A DNA stretch of 64,000 nt from Bacillota bacterium (GTDB taxonomy: Bacteria > Bacillota > Clostridia > Clostridiales > Clostridiaceae), in contig JAEXLD010000073.1 in NCBI GenBank assembly GCA_023445445.1, forward strand, positions 36,592-100,591. Reading direction: 5' to 3'. Of this stretch, positions 8,467 through 16,312 are shown piece by piece. The notes beneath the pieces are model-generated. The model was not told the DNA's origin. It was given only the letters and a program-made list of their open reading frames with translations, and ran no database searches. Positions within the stretch are counted from its first letter, which is position 1. Every line of letters begins with the position of its first letter. The translations under genes and the position numbers were made by a program.

Positions 8467-9483
8467 ATGAAAAAAGAAATTATTTTAACAGGGGATAGAC
8501 CAACAGGAAAACTCCATATAGGACATTACGTTGGTTCTTTAGTGAATAGAGTTAAATTACAAAATACTGATAATTATGATATGAATATAATGATTGCAGA
8601 CATTCAAGCTTTAACAGATAACGCAAAAAATCCAGATAAGATAATAACTAACTTGCTAGAGGTTTTACTAGATTATCTAGCAGTAGGAATAGATCCCAAG
8701 AAATCTAATATATTTATTCAATCTCAAATACCAGAGCTTAATGAATTAACTATGTATTATTTAAATTTAGTTACCTTATCTAGGTTAGAGAGAAATCCAA
8801 CAGTAAAAAATGAAATTAAAGAAAGAGGTTTTGAAAATAGTATACCAGGAGGGTTTTTAATTTATCCAGTAAGTCAAGCAGCAGATATAACAGCTTTTAA
8901 GGCAGATTTAGTTCCTGTAGGAGAAGATCAACTTCCTATGATAGAACAAACAAGAGAAATTGTTAGGAGTTTTAATAATACTTATAAAACTAATATATTA
9001 GTTGAGCCAAAAGCAATTATTCCAGAAGGAATTTCAGCAAGACTTCCAGGCATAGATGGAAAAAGTAAGATGAGTAAATCCTTAGGAAATACAATATATT
9101 TATCTGATGATGAGGATGTAATAAGACAAAAGATTATGAGTATGTACACAGATCCTAATCATTTAAGAGTTCAAGATCCTGGAAGAATAGAAGGAAATGT
9201 TGTATTTACATATTTAGAGATTTTTTGCAAAGATAAGCCCTTATTAAATGAAATGAAGGAGCATTATAGAAGGGGAGGATTAGGAGATGTAAAAATAAAG
9301 CTATTTTTGAATGAATTATTACAAGAAGAACTTAAGCCTATTAGAGAGAAGAGAAAAGAATATGAAAAAGACAAGACATATTTATATGATATTTTAAAAG
9401 AAGGAAGTAATAAGGCTAGAGAAATATCCTCTAAAACTTTAGAGAAAGTTAGGAACGCAATAGGATTGAATTATTTTAAGTAA
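8467..9483 (+). CDS. trpS: Tryptophan--tRNA ligase
   Basis: This cytoplasmic class I aminoacyl-tRNA synthetase charges tRNA-Trp. The 338-residue length is typical of bacterial TrpRS. The HIGH signature is exact at residues 17-20 (GKLHIGHYVGSL) and KMSKS is exact at 201-205. The GDRPTGKLHIGH start, VPVGEDQLPMIE and RLPGIDGKSKMSKS are characteristic of TrpRS rather than TyrRS. The ATG is preceded by AGGAGGAAT. It is the only gene behind the T-box leader. The next gene begins 78 bases later with its own ribosome binding site and no visible terminator between, so some read-through is possible. Confidence 0.96.
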   Translation: MKKEIILTGDRPTGKLHIGHYVGSLVNRVKLQNTDNYDMNIMIADIQALTDNAKNPDKIITNLLEVLLDYLAVGIDPKKSNIFIQSQIPELNELTMYYLNLVTLSRLERNPTVKNEIKERGFENSIPGGFLIYPVSQAADITAFKADLVPVGEDQLPMIEQTREIVRSFNNTYKTNILVEPKAIIPEGISARLPGIDGKSKMSKSLGNTIYLSDDEDVIRQKIMSMYTDPNHLRVQDPGRIEGNVVFTYLEIFCKDKPLLNEMKEHYRRGGLGDVKIKLFLNELLQEELKPIREKRKEYEKDKTYLYDILKEGSNKAREISSKTLEKVRNAIGLNYFK

Positions 9484-9560
9484 ACTTACACATTTTAGTT
9501 GAAAAGTATATTTTAAATAAATATAATTAGGTAGGAAAATATTGTAGGGGGGATTAACAA

Positions 9561-10487
9561 ATGTGTAAGTTAAGAAGTAAATTAACAGTACTTTTATTAT
9601 CTATATTCTCAATTTTTTTAATTGGATGTGGAAATAAAGAAAAAGTAGAAGAGATTAAAGAAGATCCAACATTGAAAATTGGATTAATGCCTGCTGTAGA
9701 TACTGCTCCAATTCTAATAGCAGAGAAAAATGGTTATTTTAAGGATGCAGGAATAAATGTAGAAATAGAAATTTATAATAATGCTCAAAATAGACAAAGT
9801 GCTCTTCAAAGTTATTTAATAGATGGAGCTATGACAGATTTTATAGCTGTAGCTACTAACGTAAATGGTGGATTTGATATAAAAGCCACAACTATGACAG
9901 ATGGTATGTTCCCAGTTCTATCAAATAAAGGTGCTACAGATAAGAAAGATATTAAAGTTGGGATGATGGAAGTAAGTGTTTCTAATTATTTAATTGATAA
10001 ATGGCTAGGAGAAAATTACAATGTAGAAAAGGTATTTATTAATGAAATACCAGCAAGACTTGCAGCACTTAAAAGTGGAGATGTTGATATGAGTTTATTC
10101 CCAGAACCAGTAGCTTCAAACGGAGAGTTACAAGGTTTAACTAAGAACATATATGGAATGGATGATGAATTTTCAGCAGATTGCTTAGTATTTACAGGAA
10201 AAGCTATTTCAGAAAAGCCAAATACTATTAAAGCCTTCCATGAAGCTTATAATAAAGCAGTAGATGAAATTAATAAAAATCCTGAAATTGCAAAGGATAT
10301 TTTAATAGAAAAAATACCTAATACAAATCCTGAAGTAAAGAACATAATGGTATTACCAACATATAAGAAAGCTGCCCTTCCAAGTGACGAATATTTAAAG
10401 AATATAATAGATTGGACCGAAAAAACTTTAAATAAAGATTTAAATGTACAGCCCTCAGATTTATTAGAAGGAAAGTTTGTAAAATAA
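9561..10487 (+). CDS. ABC transporter substrate-binding lipoprotein, NMT1/THI5-SsuA type
   Basis: The 308-residue product has a lipoprotein signal with the lipobox cysteine at residue 23 (FLIGC), so it is tethered outside the cytoplasmic membrane. The mature part reads like the NMT1/THI5/SsuA binding-protein family: LKIGLMPAVDTAPILIAEKNGYF, then a DGAMTDF patch and a hinge region with IPARLAALKSGDVDMSLFPEP. Family members bind alkanesulfonates, taurine, nitrate-like anions or thiamine pyrimidine precursors. No sulfur or thiamine gene and no riboswitch is nearby, so the ligand stays open. It is the first gene of a tight three-gene importer operon; the ATPase starts one base after its stop codon. 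Confidence 0.88.
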   Translation: MCKLRSKLTVLLLSIFSIFLIGCGNKEKVEEIKEDPTLKIGLMPAVDTAPILIAEKNGYFKDAGINVEIEIYNNAQNRQSALQSYLIDGAMTDFIAVATNVNGGFDIKATTMTDGMFPVLSNKGATDKKDIKVGMMEVSVSNYLIDKWLGENYNVEKVFINEIPARLAALKSGDVDMSLFPEPVASNGELQGLTKNIYGMDDEFSADCLVFTGKAISEKPNTIKAFHEAYNKAVDEINKNPEIAKDILIEKIPNTNPEVKNIMVLPTYKKAALPSDEYLKNIIDWTEKTLNKDLNVQPSDLLEGKFVK

Positions 10488-10488
10488 G

Positions 10489-11187
10489 ATGATAAGCATT
10501 AAAGATTTATCTGTAAAGTATAAGGAAGAAATTGCTATAGATAATTTAAATTTATATCTAGAAGGTGGAAAATCTTATGCAATTATAGGAAAGTCAGGAT
10601 GTGGAAAGACAACTCTGCTATATACCATGGCAGGGCTTATTTCTAATTACGAAGGGAAATTAGAAATGGAAGGGGAAACTTCACTTATATTACAAAACTT
10701 AGGTTTGTTTAATTGGTTTACTGTATATAAAAATATATATTTAGGTTTAAATAAAAGTAATTTATCAAAAGTAGACAAGGAAAAAAGAGTAAATAATATA
10801 ATAGAAAAATTGGAATTAAATGATGTTAAATATAAATATCCAAAGGAATTAAGTGGTGGGCAAAAACAAAGAGTAGCGATAGCAAGAACTATAATAAAGG
10901 ATCCAGAAATACTTTTATTAGATGAAGCCACATCAGCTCTAGATTCAATAAACAAGGAAAAGATACAAGAGTTACTTTTAGAAATTAAAAGAGAAAATAA
11001 TATTACAATGGTATTAGTAACTCATAATATAGAGGAAGCTGTTTTCCTAGGAGAAGAAATAATAGTAATGAAAGATGGTAAGATTCATAGTATTATTAAA
11101 AATCAATATTTTGGTGATACATATATTAGAACAAAGACGGAATATATTGAAATATGCAACAAGGTAAGAGGTAAGCTTTATGATTAA
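10489..11187 (+). CDS. ABC transporter ATP-binding protein, SsuB/ThiZ type
   Basis: This ATPase energises the importer encoded around it. The 232-residue protein has Walker A GKSGCGKT (34-41), the signature LSGGQKQR, and Walker B LLLDEATSALD followed by the switch histidine in LVTHNIEEAV. The ligand-specific Q-loop is LILQNLGLFNWFTVYKNI, in the style of the nitrate/sulfonate/taurine ATPases. It starts one base after the binding-protein stop and overlaps the permease start by 8 bases, so translation is coupled. Confidence 0.93.
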   Translation: MISIKDLSVKYKEEIAIDNLNLYLEGGKSYAIIGKSGCGKTTLLYTMAGLISNYEGKLEMEGETSLILQNLGLFNWFTVYKNIYLGLNKSNLSKVDKEKRVNNIIEKLELNDVKYKYPKELSGGQKQRVAIARTIIKDPEILLLDEATSALDSINKEKIQELLLEIKRENNITMVLVTHNIEEAVFLGEEIIVMKDGKIHSIIKNQYFGDTYIRTKTEYIEICNKVRGKLYD

Positions 11188-11926
11188 GAAAATGGCATTA
11201 AGTATTCTAAAAAGTATTTATGGAATCATTATAATTATTGCCTTGTGGTATTTATTAAGTGCTTTAGTAGGAACTAATATGGTACCAACACCACAAACTT
11301 CTATAATTGAACTTATAAGGCTACTACAAAAGGATTTTATTTATCATATTATTTATAGTCTTTATAGAATATTGGCCTCAATATTAATATCCTTAATTAT
11401 AGGAATTCCACTTGGAATTATTTTAGGAAGAAGTACATTAGTAGATAAAGTTATTTCACCAGTAGTATATTTACTATATCCAATACCAAAGATCGCTTTC
11501 CTGCCAATATTTATGGTTATCTTTGGAATAGGTGATAGGTCTAAGATAATACTTATGGTTACTATAATAGTGTTTCAAATTTTAATTGTTACTAGAGATG
11601 CCGTAAAAGAAATTGATAAGGATGTATTAATATCTGCAAAGGTAATGAAGTTTAACATTTTAGATAATATAACTAAGGTAATATTACCTAGTATTGCACC
11701 AAAGGTTTTCTCAGCTTTAAGAATTAGCATTGGAATAGCTATTTCAGCTTTATTTTTTAGTGAAAATTATGCTACTAAATATGGAATAGGTTATTTTATA
11801 ATGAATTCTTGGTCAATGGTAGATTATAAAGGGATGTTTGCAGGGGTTATAGCTCTTAGTGTTATGTCATTAGTAGTATTTAAAGTTATAGATTTTATAG
11901 AGAAGAAAATTTGTCCATGGCTATAA
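11180..11926 (+). CDS. ABC transporter permease, SsuC/ThiX type
   Basis: The 248-residue membrane protein has about six hydrophobic segments and the binding-protein-dependent permease core. IGIPLGIILGRS and the coupling-helix motif SAKVMKFNILDNITKVILPSIAPKV contact the ATPase. FSENYATKYGIGYFIMNSW near the end is typical of SsuC/TauC-like permeases. Its ATG lies inside the ATPase gene (8-base overlap). It probably homodimerises, as only one permease is encoded. The substrate is unknown, as for the binding protein. Confidence 0.9.
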   Translation: MIKKMALSILKSIYGIIIIIALWYLLSALVGTNMVPTPQTSIIELIRLLQKDFIYHIIYSLYRILASILISLIIGIPLGIILGRSTLVDKVISPVVYLLYPIPKIAFLPIFMVIFGIGDRSKIILMVTIIVFQILIVTRDAVKEIDKDVLISAKVMKFNILDNITKVILPSIAPKVFSALRISIGIAISALFFSENYATKYGIGYFIMNSWSMVDYKGMFAGVIALSVMSLVVFKVIDFIEKKICPWL

Positions 11927-11948
11927 TAGAAAATGGGGAGCTATAAAT

Positions 11949-12005
11949 ATGAACTTTTATGATTCTGATAGAAATATTATTTATTTAAGAATGATTATAA
12001 AATAA
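11949..12005 (+). pseudogene. 18-codon ORF after the importer, possible gene remnant
   Basis: An ATG with a GGGGAG ribosome binding site opens a frame for MNFYDSDRNIIYLRMIIK and then a stop. The good translation signal right after the permease suggests the start of a former fourth operon gene cut short. The palindrome with an IS3-like end begins 39 bases further on. The piece is too short to assign. Confidence 0.3.
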
Positions 12006-12043
12006 ATCAAAACTTTAATATATTGATTAAAAAATATTGTAAA

Positions 12044-12105
12044 AATACCGTATTATTTATATGAACTGCACCTAGTAAAGTAGACAGTGAAAATAATACG
12101 GTATT
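12044..12105 (-). terminator. Perfect 15-bp inverted repeat: cotH-operon terminator with IS3-like sequence in the loop
   Basis: Bases 12044-12058 and 12091-12105 are perfect inverted copies (AATACCGTATTATTT and its complement). On the minus strand the hairpin is followed by a TTTTTACAATATTTTTT tail, so it can end the cotH transcript. The 32-nt loop holds TGAACTGCACC and later GTAGACAGTG, which resemble the terminal repeat of IS3-family (IS150-group) insertion sequences. No transposase remains. Confidence 0.7.
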
Positions 12106-12126
12106 ATCAATTTTAAAATCTGAAAT

Positions 12127-14082
12127 TTATCTTGCTTTAAATTTTTTTCTTTTAAATAAAGCTACAAATATTATACTAATAAGTAAAAAGGCGAAATATC
12201 CACAATATTTTAATATAATCCATTTTAAGTTTTCTTGGTAGTTAGGTAAATTATTACTATTAGGATTTTCTATTTTACCTCTATTAGCAGCAGTGATTTC
12301 TATACTAGCACTAGTAGTTGAATCTAAATTATTATCCATATTAGGTGGATTCATTTCATTTCCTTTATTATCATTATCTGACTCAGTACTAGCATTGGGG
12401 TTTGCCATATTATTATCAGGCCTTTTCATATCCATATTTTTATTATTAATGCCTTGATTACCTAAAGTAGTTAAATTAACTGTGGTTTCTATATTACCAT
12501 AGCTAGTAGAAGGTTGGCTTCCATCAAGTTGTGCAGATATACTTTTTACTCTATCTATTCCAAAGTTTTTTAATTCATGAAGAGAAGATGTATATTCTCC
12601 ATAAGTATAAAAGGCAGTAGCATCATTTTTAACATAATCTGATATAAGTGAATTTACTTGATCTATTGTATTTTCATAGGTCCCATTATTAACATAATCA
12701 ACTATTTCTTGAAGATAGTTATGATAAGCTTTTTTATACTCATCAACTTCTAATAACTTACCTATTAAAGGACTGTTTTCAAGAGTATCTGTAACAGGAC
12801 TATCTATTGGGAAATTAATAGCATTACTAGCAGTTCCTATATTAAAGGCACCAAAGGAAAGGTTATAATCCCAAGGAATTATTTCAAATACTCCATCCTT
12901 TTCATAAAGATAATAATTATGTTTCATATTAGAAGCATAGCTGTCTAAATTAACAAGGAAGGTATTTACTGCAAAATATTTAAGTATTTCATCTACGTTA
13001 AGGTATTCTTCTAAATTAGTTCCTTCATTTAGATTTTTTATCATTTCAATAACCTTATCTTCATCAGTGTCAGTGGTTGTTTTAAATACTATATTATCAA
13101 ATATATCAGAATAGGATTCCTTATTATCATCAGTATAAACTAGGTTTGCTCCATTAGAAGCCCCCATGCCTCCACCCATCATACCACCTCTGAAGCCTTT
13201 ATCTTTAAGATTTTCATTGCTTTGGGTAGTGTTATTTTCTCCACCTTGAGAATTATCCATATTAGGAGGAACCATATTATTTCCAACTTGTGCATTATCC
13301 ATATTAGGAGGAGGCATATTATCTCTATCTTGAATATTACTCATATCAGGAGGAATAATATTCTCTCCATCTTGATTTTTATTCATTGCAGGAGGTAAAA
13401 AATTTCCTTCATTATTCATATTAGGCATCTTATTCTTGCCACCAATTTCATTTCCTTCAGGTTTATATAGGTTTCCAGATAAAGAACCGTAGTTTCTTTT
13501 AATAAACTCTTCTTCAATAGATTCTACAGCAAAGTATAATCCCCATTCTTCACCATTTACTTTTATATTTGTGAAGGCAAAGGCTGGAGTAGGAACCCCC
13601 ATTTTCTCAAGTAAATCGTAGGAAAGATATTCTTTCATATAAGTTGCATCAGACATTACATTATTTAAGGCAATTTTACTTAATCCATCTAAAGTTTGTC
13701 CATCTACATATTCATCAAATTTTACTTTAAAGCTATATCTATCAGTAGTATCATCACTGGCAACCATAGATAAACTAGAATTCCCTTTTGCTCTAATACC
13801 AACATTATTATATTTAGTGCCATTAACAGTAATATTTGCATTTACATATTCTTCATCTATAGCATTTTCTAATAGGGAATTCCAAATATCTTCATTAATT
13901 TCCAAATCAATTTCTGTTACTTTTTCCTTGTTAAATACAGTATCTATATAAGCAAAATTACCAGAAGAACTTGAATCTTTATTAGTAATGTTTTTAGAAT
14001 TAACATAAATTAAAGTAGTGAAAATTACAGCAATAGCAGTTAGTGTAGCTATAATAGCATTTATATGTTTTTTTGAAATCAT
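12127..14082 (-). CDS. CotH kinase-family protein, membrane-anchored, with Asn/Met/Pro-rich linker
   Basis: The 651-residue protein has an N-terminal hydrophobic segment (about 8-27) and a C-terminal one followed by KRKKFKAR, so most of it should lie outside the membrane. The CotH domain is split in two: KVTEIDLEINEDIWNSLL through ALNNVMSDATYMKEYLSYDLLE, and later YFAVNTFLVNLDSYASN with FEIIPWDYNLSFGAF. CotH proteins are atypical kinases; Bacillus CotH phosphorylates spore-coat proteins. Between the halves lies a linker of about 100 residues with imperfect NMPPPNMDN-type repeats, then GFRGGMMGGGMG. A second Asn-rich low-complexity stretch precedes the C-terminal membrane segment. A GTG 12 bases upstream overlaps the AAGGTGG ribosome binding site, so the ATG at 14082 is used. 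It shares an operon with DUF4956 and VTC genes. Confidence 0.88.
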   Translation of the reverse strand: MISKKHINAIIATLTAIAVIFTTLIYVNSKNITNKDSSSSGNFAYIDTVFNKEKVTEIDLEINEDIWNSLLENAIDEEYVNANITVNGTKYNNVGIRAKGNSSLSMVASDDTTDRYSFKVKFDEYVDGQTLDGLSKIALNNVMSDATYMKEYLSYDLLEKMGVPTPAFAFTNIKVNGEEWGLYFAVESIEEEFIKRNYGSLSGNLYKPEGNEIGGKNKMPNMNNEGNFLPPAMNKNQDGENIIPPDMSNIQDRDNMPPPNMDNAQVGNNMVPPNMDNSQGGENNTTQSNENLKDKGFRGGMMGGGMGASNGANLVYTDDNKESYSDIFDNIVFKTTTDTDEDKVIEMIKNLNEGTNLEEYLNVDEILKYFAVNTFLVNLDSYASNMKHNYYLYEKDGVFEIIPWDYNLSFGAFNIGTASNAINFPIDSPVTDTLENSPLIGKLLEVDEYKKAYHNYLQEIVDYVNNGTYENTIDQVNSLISDYVKNDATAFYTYGEYTSSLHELKNFGIDRVKSISAQLDGSQPSTSYGNIETTVNLTTLGNQGINNKNMDMKRPDNNMANPNASTESDNDNKGNEMNPPNMDNNLDSTTSASIEITAANRGKIENPNSNNLPNYQENLKWIILKYCGYFAFLLISIIFVALFKRKKFKAR

Positions 14083-14102
14083 TTTTAACACCACCTTACG
14101 GG

Positions 14103-14777
14103 CTAATTCATATAGTCTCCATTATAACTTACTAAAACTACGTTATTAACTCCTTCTAAATTGTTGATTTCATTAACAAATTTAGTTGACATTTCCTTTA
14201 ATCTGATTTCAACAGTAATTTCAATACCATTGCTAGCAGATACAGTTTTAGATTTTATAACATGTTTCTTTACAGATTTATTAATATGAGTCATTGCTAA
14301 AGTTTCACTATTTTCATCATTACAATTTACTATTAGTATATAAGGATTGTCTGAACTTTTTTTATTTACAAATAAAAGTAATATTATTCCTATGAAAACA
14401 GAGCCAAATATAGCTAGAGGAATAAGACCAGCTCCAAGAACTATACCAATACTTATTGACCAAAAAACAAAAGCTATGTCTAAGGGTTCTTTAATTGCTG
14501 ATCTAAATCTTACAATTGATAAAGCACCAACCATACCAAGGGATAATACAACATTTGATGTAACTGCTAGGATAATAAGTGTTGTTATTAAAGTCATAGC
14601 AACAAGGGATACACCAAAGTTTTCAGAGTACATAACACCTCTAAAAGTCTTTTTGTAAACTAAGAAAATAAATAATCCTATTACAAATGCAAGAACAAGT
14701 GCTATAACCATATCAAGAATTGAGAATGAAGAAGCTTTTTCTAAAAAGCTAGATTTAAAAATATCATTAAAAGTCAT
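14103..14777 (-). CDS. DUF4956 integral membrane protein
   Basis: This 224-residue protein has four or so hydrophobic segments in its first 140 residues and a soluble C-terminal domain of about 85 residues. SLGMVGALSIVRFRSAIKEP, followed by DIAFVFWSISIG, is the DUF4956 signature. The biochemical function of the family is unknown. In many Firmicutes it sits, as here, beside a VTC-type polyphosphate polymerase domain protein and a CotH protein, which suggests a shared membrane system. A longer frame exists, but GGAGG directly before the ATG at 14777 fixes the start. The gaps to its neighbours are 20 and 23 bases. Confidence 0.88.
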   Translation of the reverse strand: MTFNDIFKSSFLEKASSFSILDMVIALVLAFVIGLFIFLVYKKTFRGVMYSENFGVSLVAMTLITTLIILAVTSNVVLSLGMVGALSIVRFRSAIKEPLDIAFVFWSISIGIVLGAGLIPLAIFGSVFIGIILLLFVNKKSSDNPYILIVNCNDENSETLAMTHINKSVKKHVIKSKTVSASNGIEITVEIRLKEMSTKFVNEINNLEGVNNVVLVSYNGDYMN

Positions 14778-14800
14778 TTTTGTTACCTCCAAAATATAAA

Positions 14801-15484
14801 TTATACTGTAAATAATCGACAAGCTGCATATTTTGATACAGCAGTTTGACTACGGATATTAGTTTGAATAAGATTTCTTATTATGTCAGGAAGAAAATTA
14901 TCATATTTAATTTCTAAAATTATTGGATTTTCATTTATTAAACCTAAGGTTGGAAGATTAGCATCAAAGATATTTGTAGAATATAATCCACTCTTTAAAT
15001 TGCTATCTATAGTTATTCTTACATTTCCAGCATTGAAAATATAAGCTTCTCTAGTATAATCAACTATGGTCTTAGGCTTAAGACACTGATATTTTGCTTT
15101 ACAATAAAACTCTTTTAATAGATCAATATTAGAATCCTTTAAAAATTCAATATCTCCATTCAATATTTTTTCACATTCTTCTTTAGTTAATTGAGCAGAA
15201 GATTTATAACATAACACATTAGTTTTACTTTTCTTTTCAAGTTTAATAAAAGAATGGTCATGATTATAAAATCTAATTCTAAATTTTTCTCTATTGTTAA
15301 ATCCATTAATTTTTTCCATTAAAGCTTTATCAGAATAATTATCAAAATATAAACTTCTTATTTGATAAATACCATCCTTTCCTGCATTTCTATCTAATGT
15401 TGCAAAGTATTTAAGCCTATTTTTTATAGAGATATAATCAGAGTAATTGATAAAAACTTTAATTTCATGTCTTGGCTTTGTCAT
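14801..15484 (-). CDS. VTC-domain protein (polyphosphate polymerase-like)
   Basis: This 227-residue cytoplasmic protein is one VTC domain. In yeast Vtc4 this tunnel-shaped fold makes polyphosphate from ATP, using rings of Arg and Lys. The expected basic and acidic strands are visible: KPRHEIKVFI at the start, YQIRSLYFDNYSDKAL, REKFRIRFYN, FIKLEKKSKTNVLC, and near the end PIILEIKYDNFLP. Enzyme activity is inferred from the family, not shown. AGGAGGTGAAAATTTT precedes the ATG at 15484; an upstream in-frame start is less well placed. It is the first gene of the VTC-DUF4956-CotH operon. It is transcribed away from a two-component system, with a 154-base shared promoter region. Confidence 0.87.
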   Translation of the reverse strand: MTKPRHEIKVFINYSDYISIKNRLKYFATLDRNAGKDGIYQIRSLYFDNYSDKALMEKINGFNNREKFRIRFYNHDHSFIKLEKKSKTNVLCYKSSAQLTKEECEKILNGDIEFLKDSNIDLLKEFYCKAKYQCLKPKTIVDYTREAYIFNAGNVRITIDSNLKSGLYSTNIFDANLPTLGLINENPIILEIKYDNFLPDIIRNLIQTNIRSQTAVSKYAACRLFTV

Positions 15485-15525
15485 AAAATTTTCACCTCCT
15501 GTCAAAATAATACTATTATAGGAAC

Positions 15526-15541
15526 CTTAATATAGTCTTAA
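15526..15541. promoter_or_regulatory. Candidate OmpR-type direct-repeat operator between the VTC operon and its two-component system
   Basis: CTTAATATAGTCTTAA has CTTAA at 15526-15530 and 15537-15541, 11 bases apart start to start, the usual spacing for tandem OmpR/PhoB-family half-sites. An inverted TTTTAAGG follows at 15553-15560. It lies between divergent genes. Confidence 0.4.
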
Positions 15542-15638
15542 ATTTAATTTTATTTTAAGGTTTCTGTGGTAAAATTTTGTTATGTAATAAAATAAGAAGA
15601 AAAATAGTATAAAACACTTTAATTATGGAGGTAATAAA

Positions 15639-16310
15639 ATGAAACTACTTTTAATTGAAGATGAAAGAGAATTATCGGAAGCCTTAGTTCAAATATTAAC
15701 TAATAACAAATACACTGTAGATGCAGTTTATGATGGAGAAGATGGGCTAAATTTTGCTCTAACAGATGTATATGATGTAATAGTATTAGATATAATGCTA
15801 CCTAAGCTAGATGGATTAAGTATATTAAAGAAATTAAGAAAAGAAGGTATTCTTACTCCAATAATTATGTTAACTGCAAAGACACAAATAGAAGATAGGG
15901 TTTTAGGATTAGATTTAGGAGCGGATGATTATTTATCAAAGCCTTTTGCAGCTGAAGAACTATTAGCAAGACTTAGATCTATAACTAGAAGAAAAGGAAA
16001 TGTAATAAATGAAAATATATTAACTTATGGGGATATAAGATTAAATATAAACACTTATGATTTAGATGCAAATGATGAAAGTATAAGATTAACATTAAAA
16101 GAATTTGAAATCATTAAATATTTTATGGAAAGACCTAAATGTGTTGTTAGTAAAGATGATCTAATTACAAAGCTTTGGGGATTTGATTCAGAAGTTGAAT
16201 ACAACAATATCGAAGTATATATTTCCTTTATTAGAAAGAAATTATCTTATTTAAAATCTAAAGTAAATATAGTAACAATAAGAGGTGTTGGGTATAGATT
16301 GGAGGACTAA
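15639..16310 (+). CDS. OmpR/PhoB-family response regulator
   Basis: The 223-residue protein has a receiver domain (1 to about 115) with acidic pocket E7/D8, phospho-acceptor D51 (VIVLDIMLPKLDG), the LTAK threonine and the SKPF lysine. A C-terminal winged-helix DNA-binding domain follows (FEIIKYFMERPKCVVSKDDL to VTIRGVGYRLED). The cognate kinase starts 2 bases after its stop codon. The divergent VTC-DUF4956-CotH operon is its most likely target, by position and by the direct repeat at 15526. The inducing signal is unknown. Confidence 0.94.
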   Translation: MKLLLIEDERELSEALVQILTNNKYTVDAVYDGEDGLNFALTDVYDVIVLDIMLPKLDGLSILKKLRKEGILTPIIMLTAKTQIEDRVLGLDLGADDYLSKPFAAEELLARLRSITRRKGNVINENILTYGDIRLNINTYDLDANDESIRLTLKEFEIIKYFMERPKCVVSKDDLITKLWGFDSEVEYNNIEVYISFIRKKLSYLKSKVNIVTIRGVGYRLED

Positions 16311-16312
16311 GT

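Noticed and set aside
9561..11926. Calling the importer a thiamine-precursor, taurine or nitrate transporter
   Set aside because: The binding-protein family covers all of these, no pathway gene or riboswitch is beside it, and motifs do not separate the ligands.
14347..14658. 103-residue plus-strand frame inside the DUF4956 gene
   Set aside because: It overlaps the conserved membrane segments of DUF4956 on the other strand and has no ribosome binding site.
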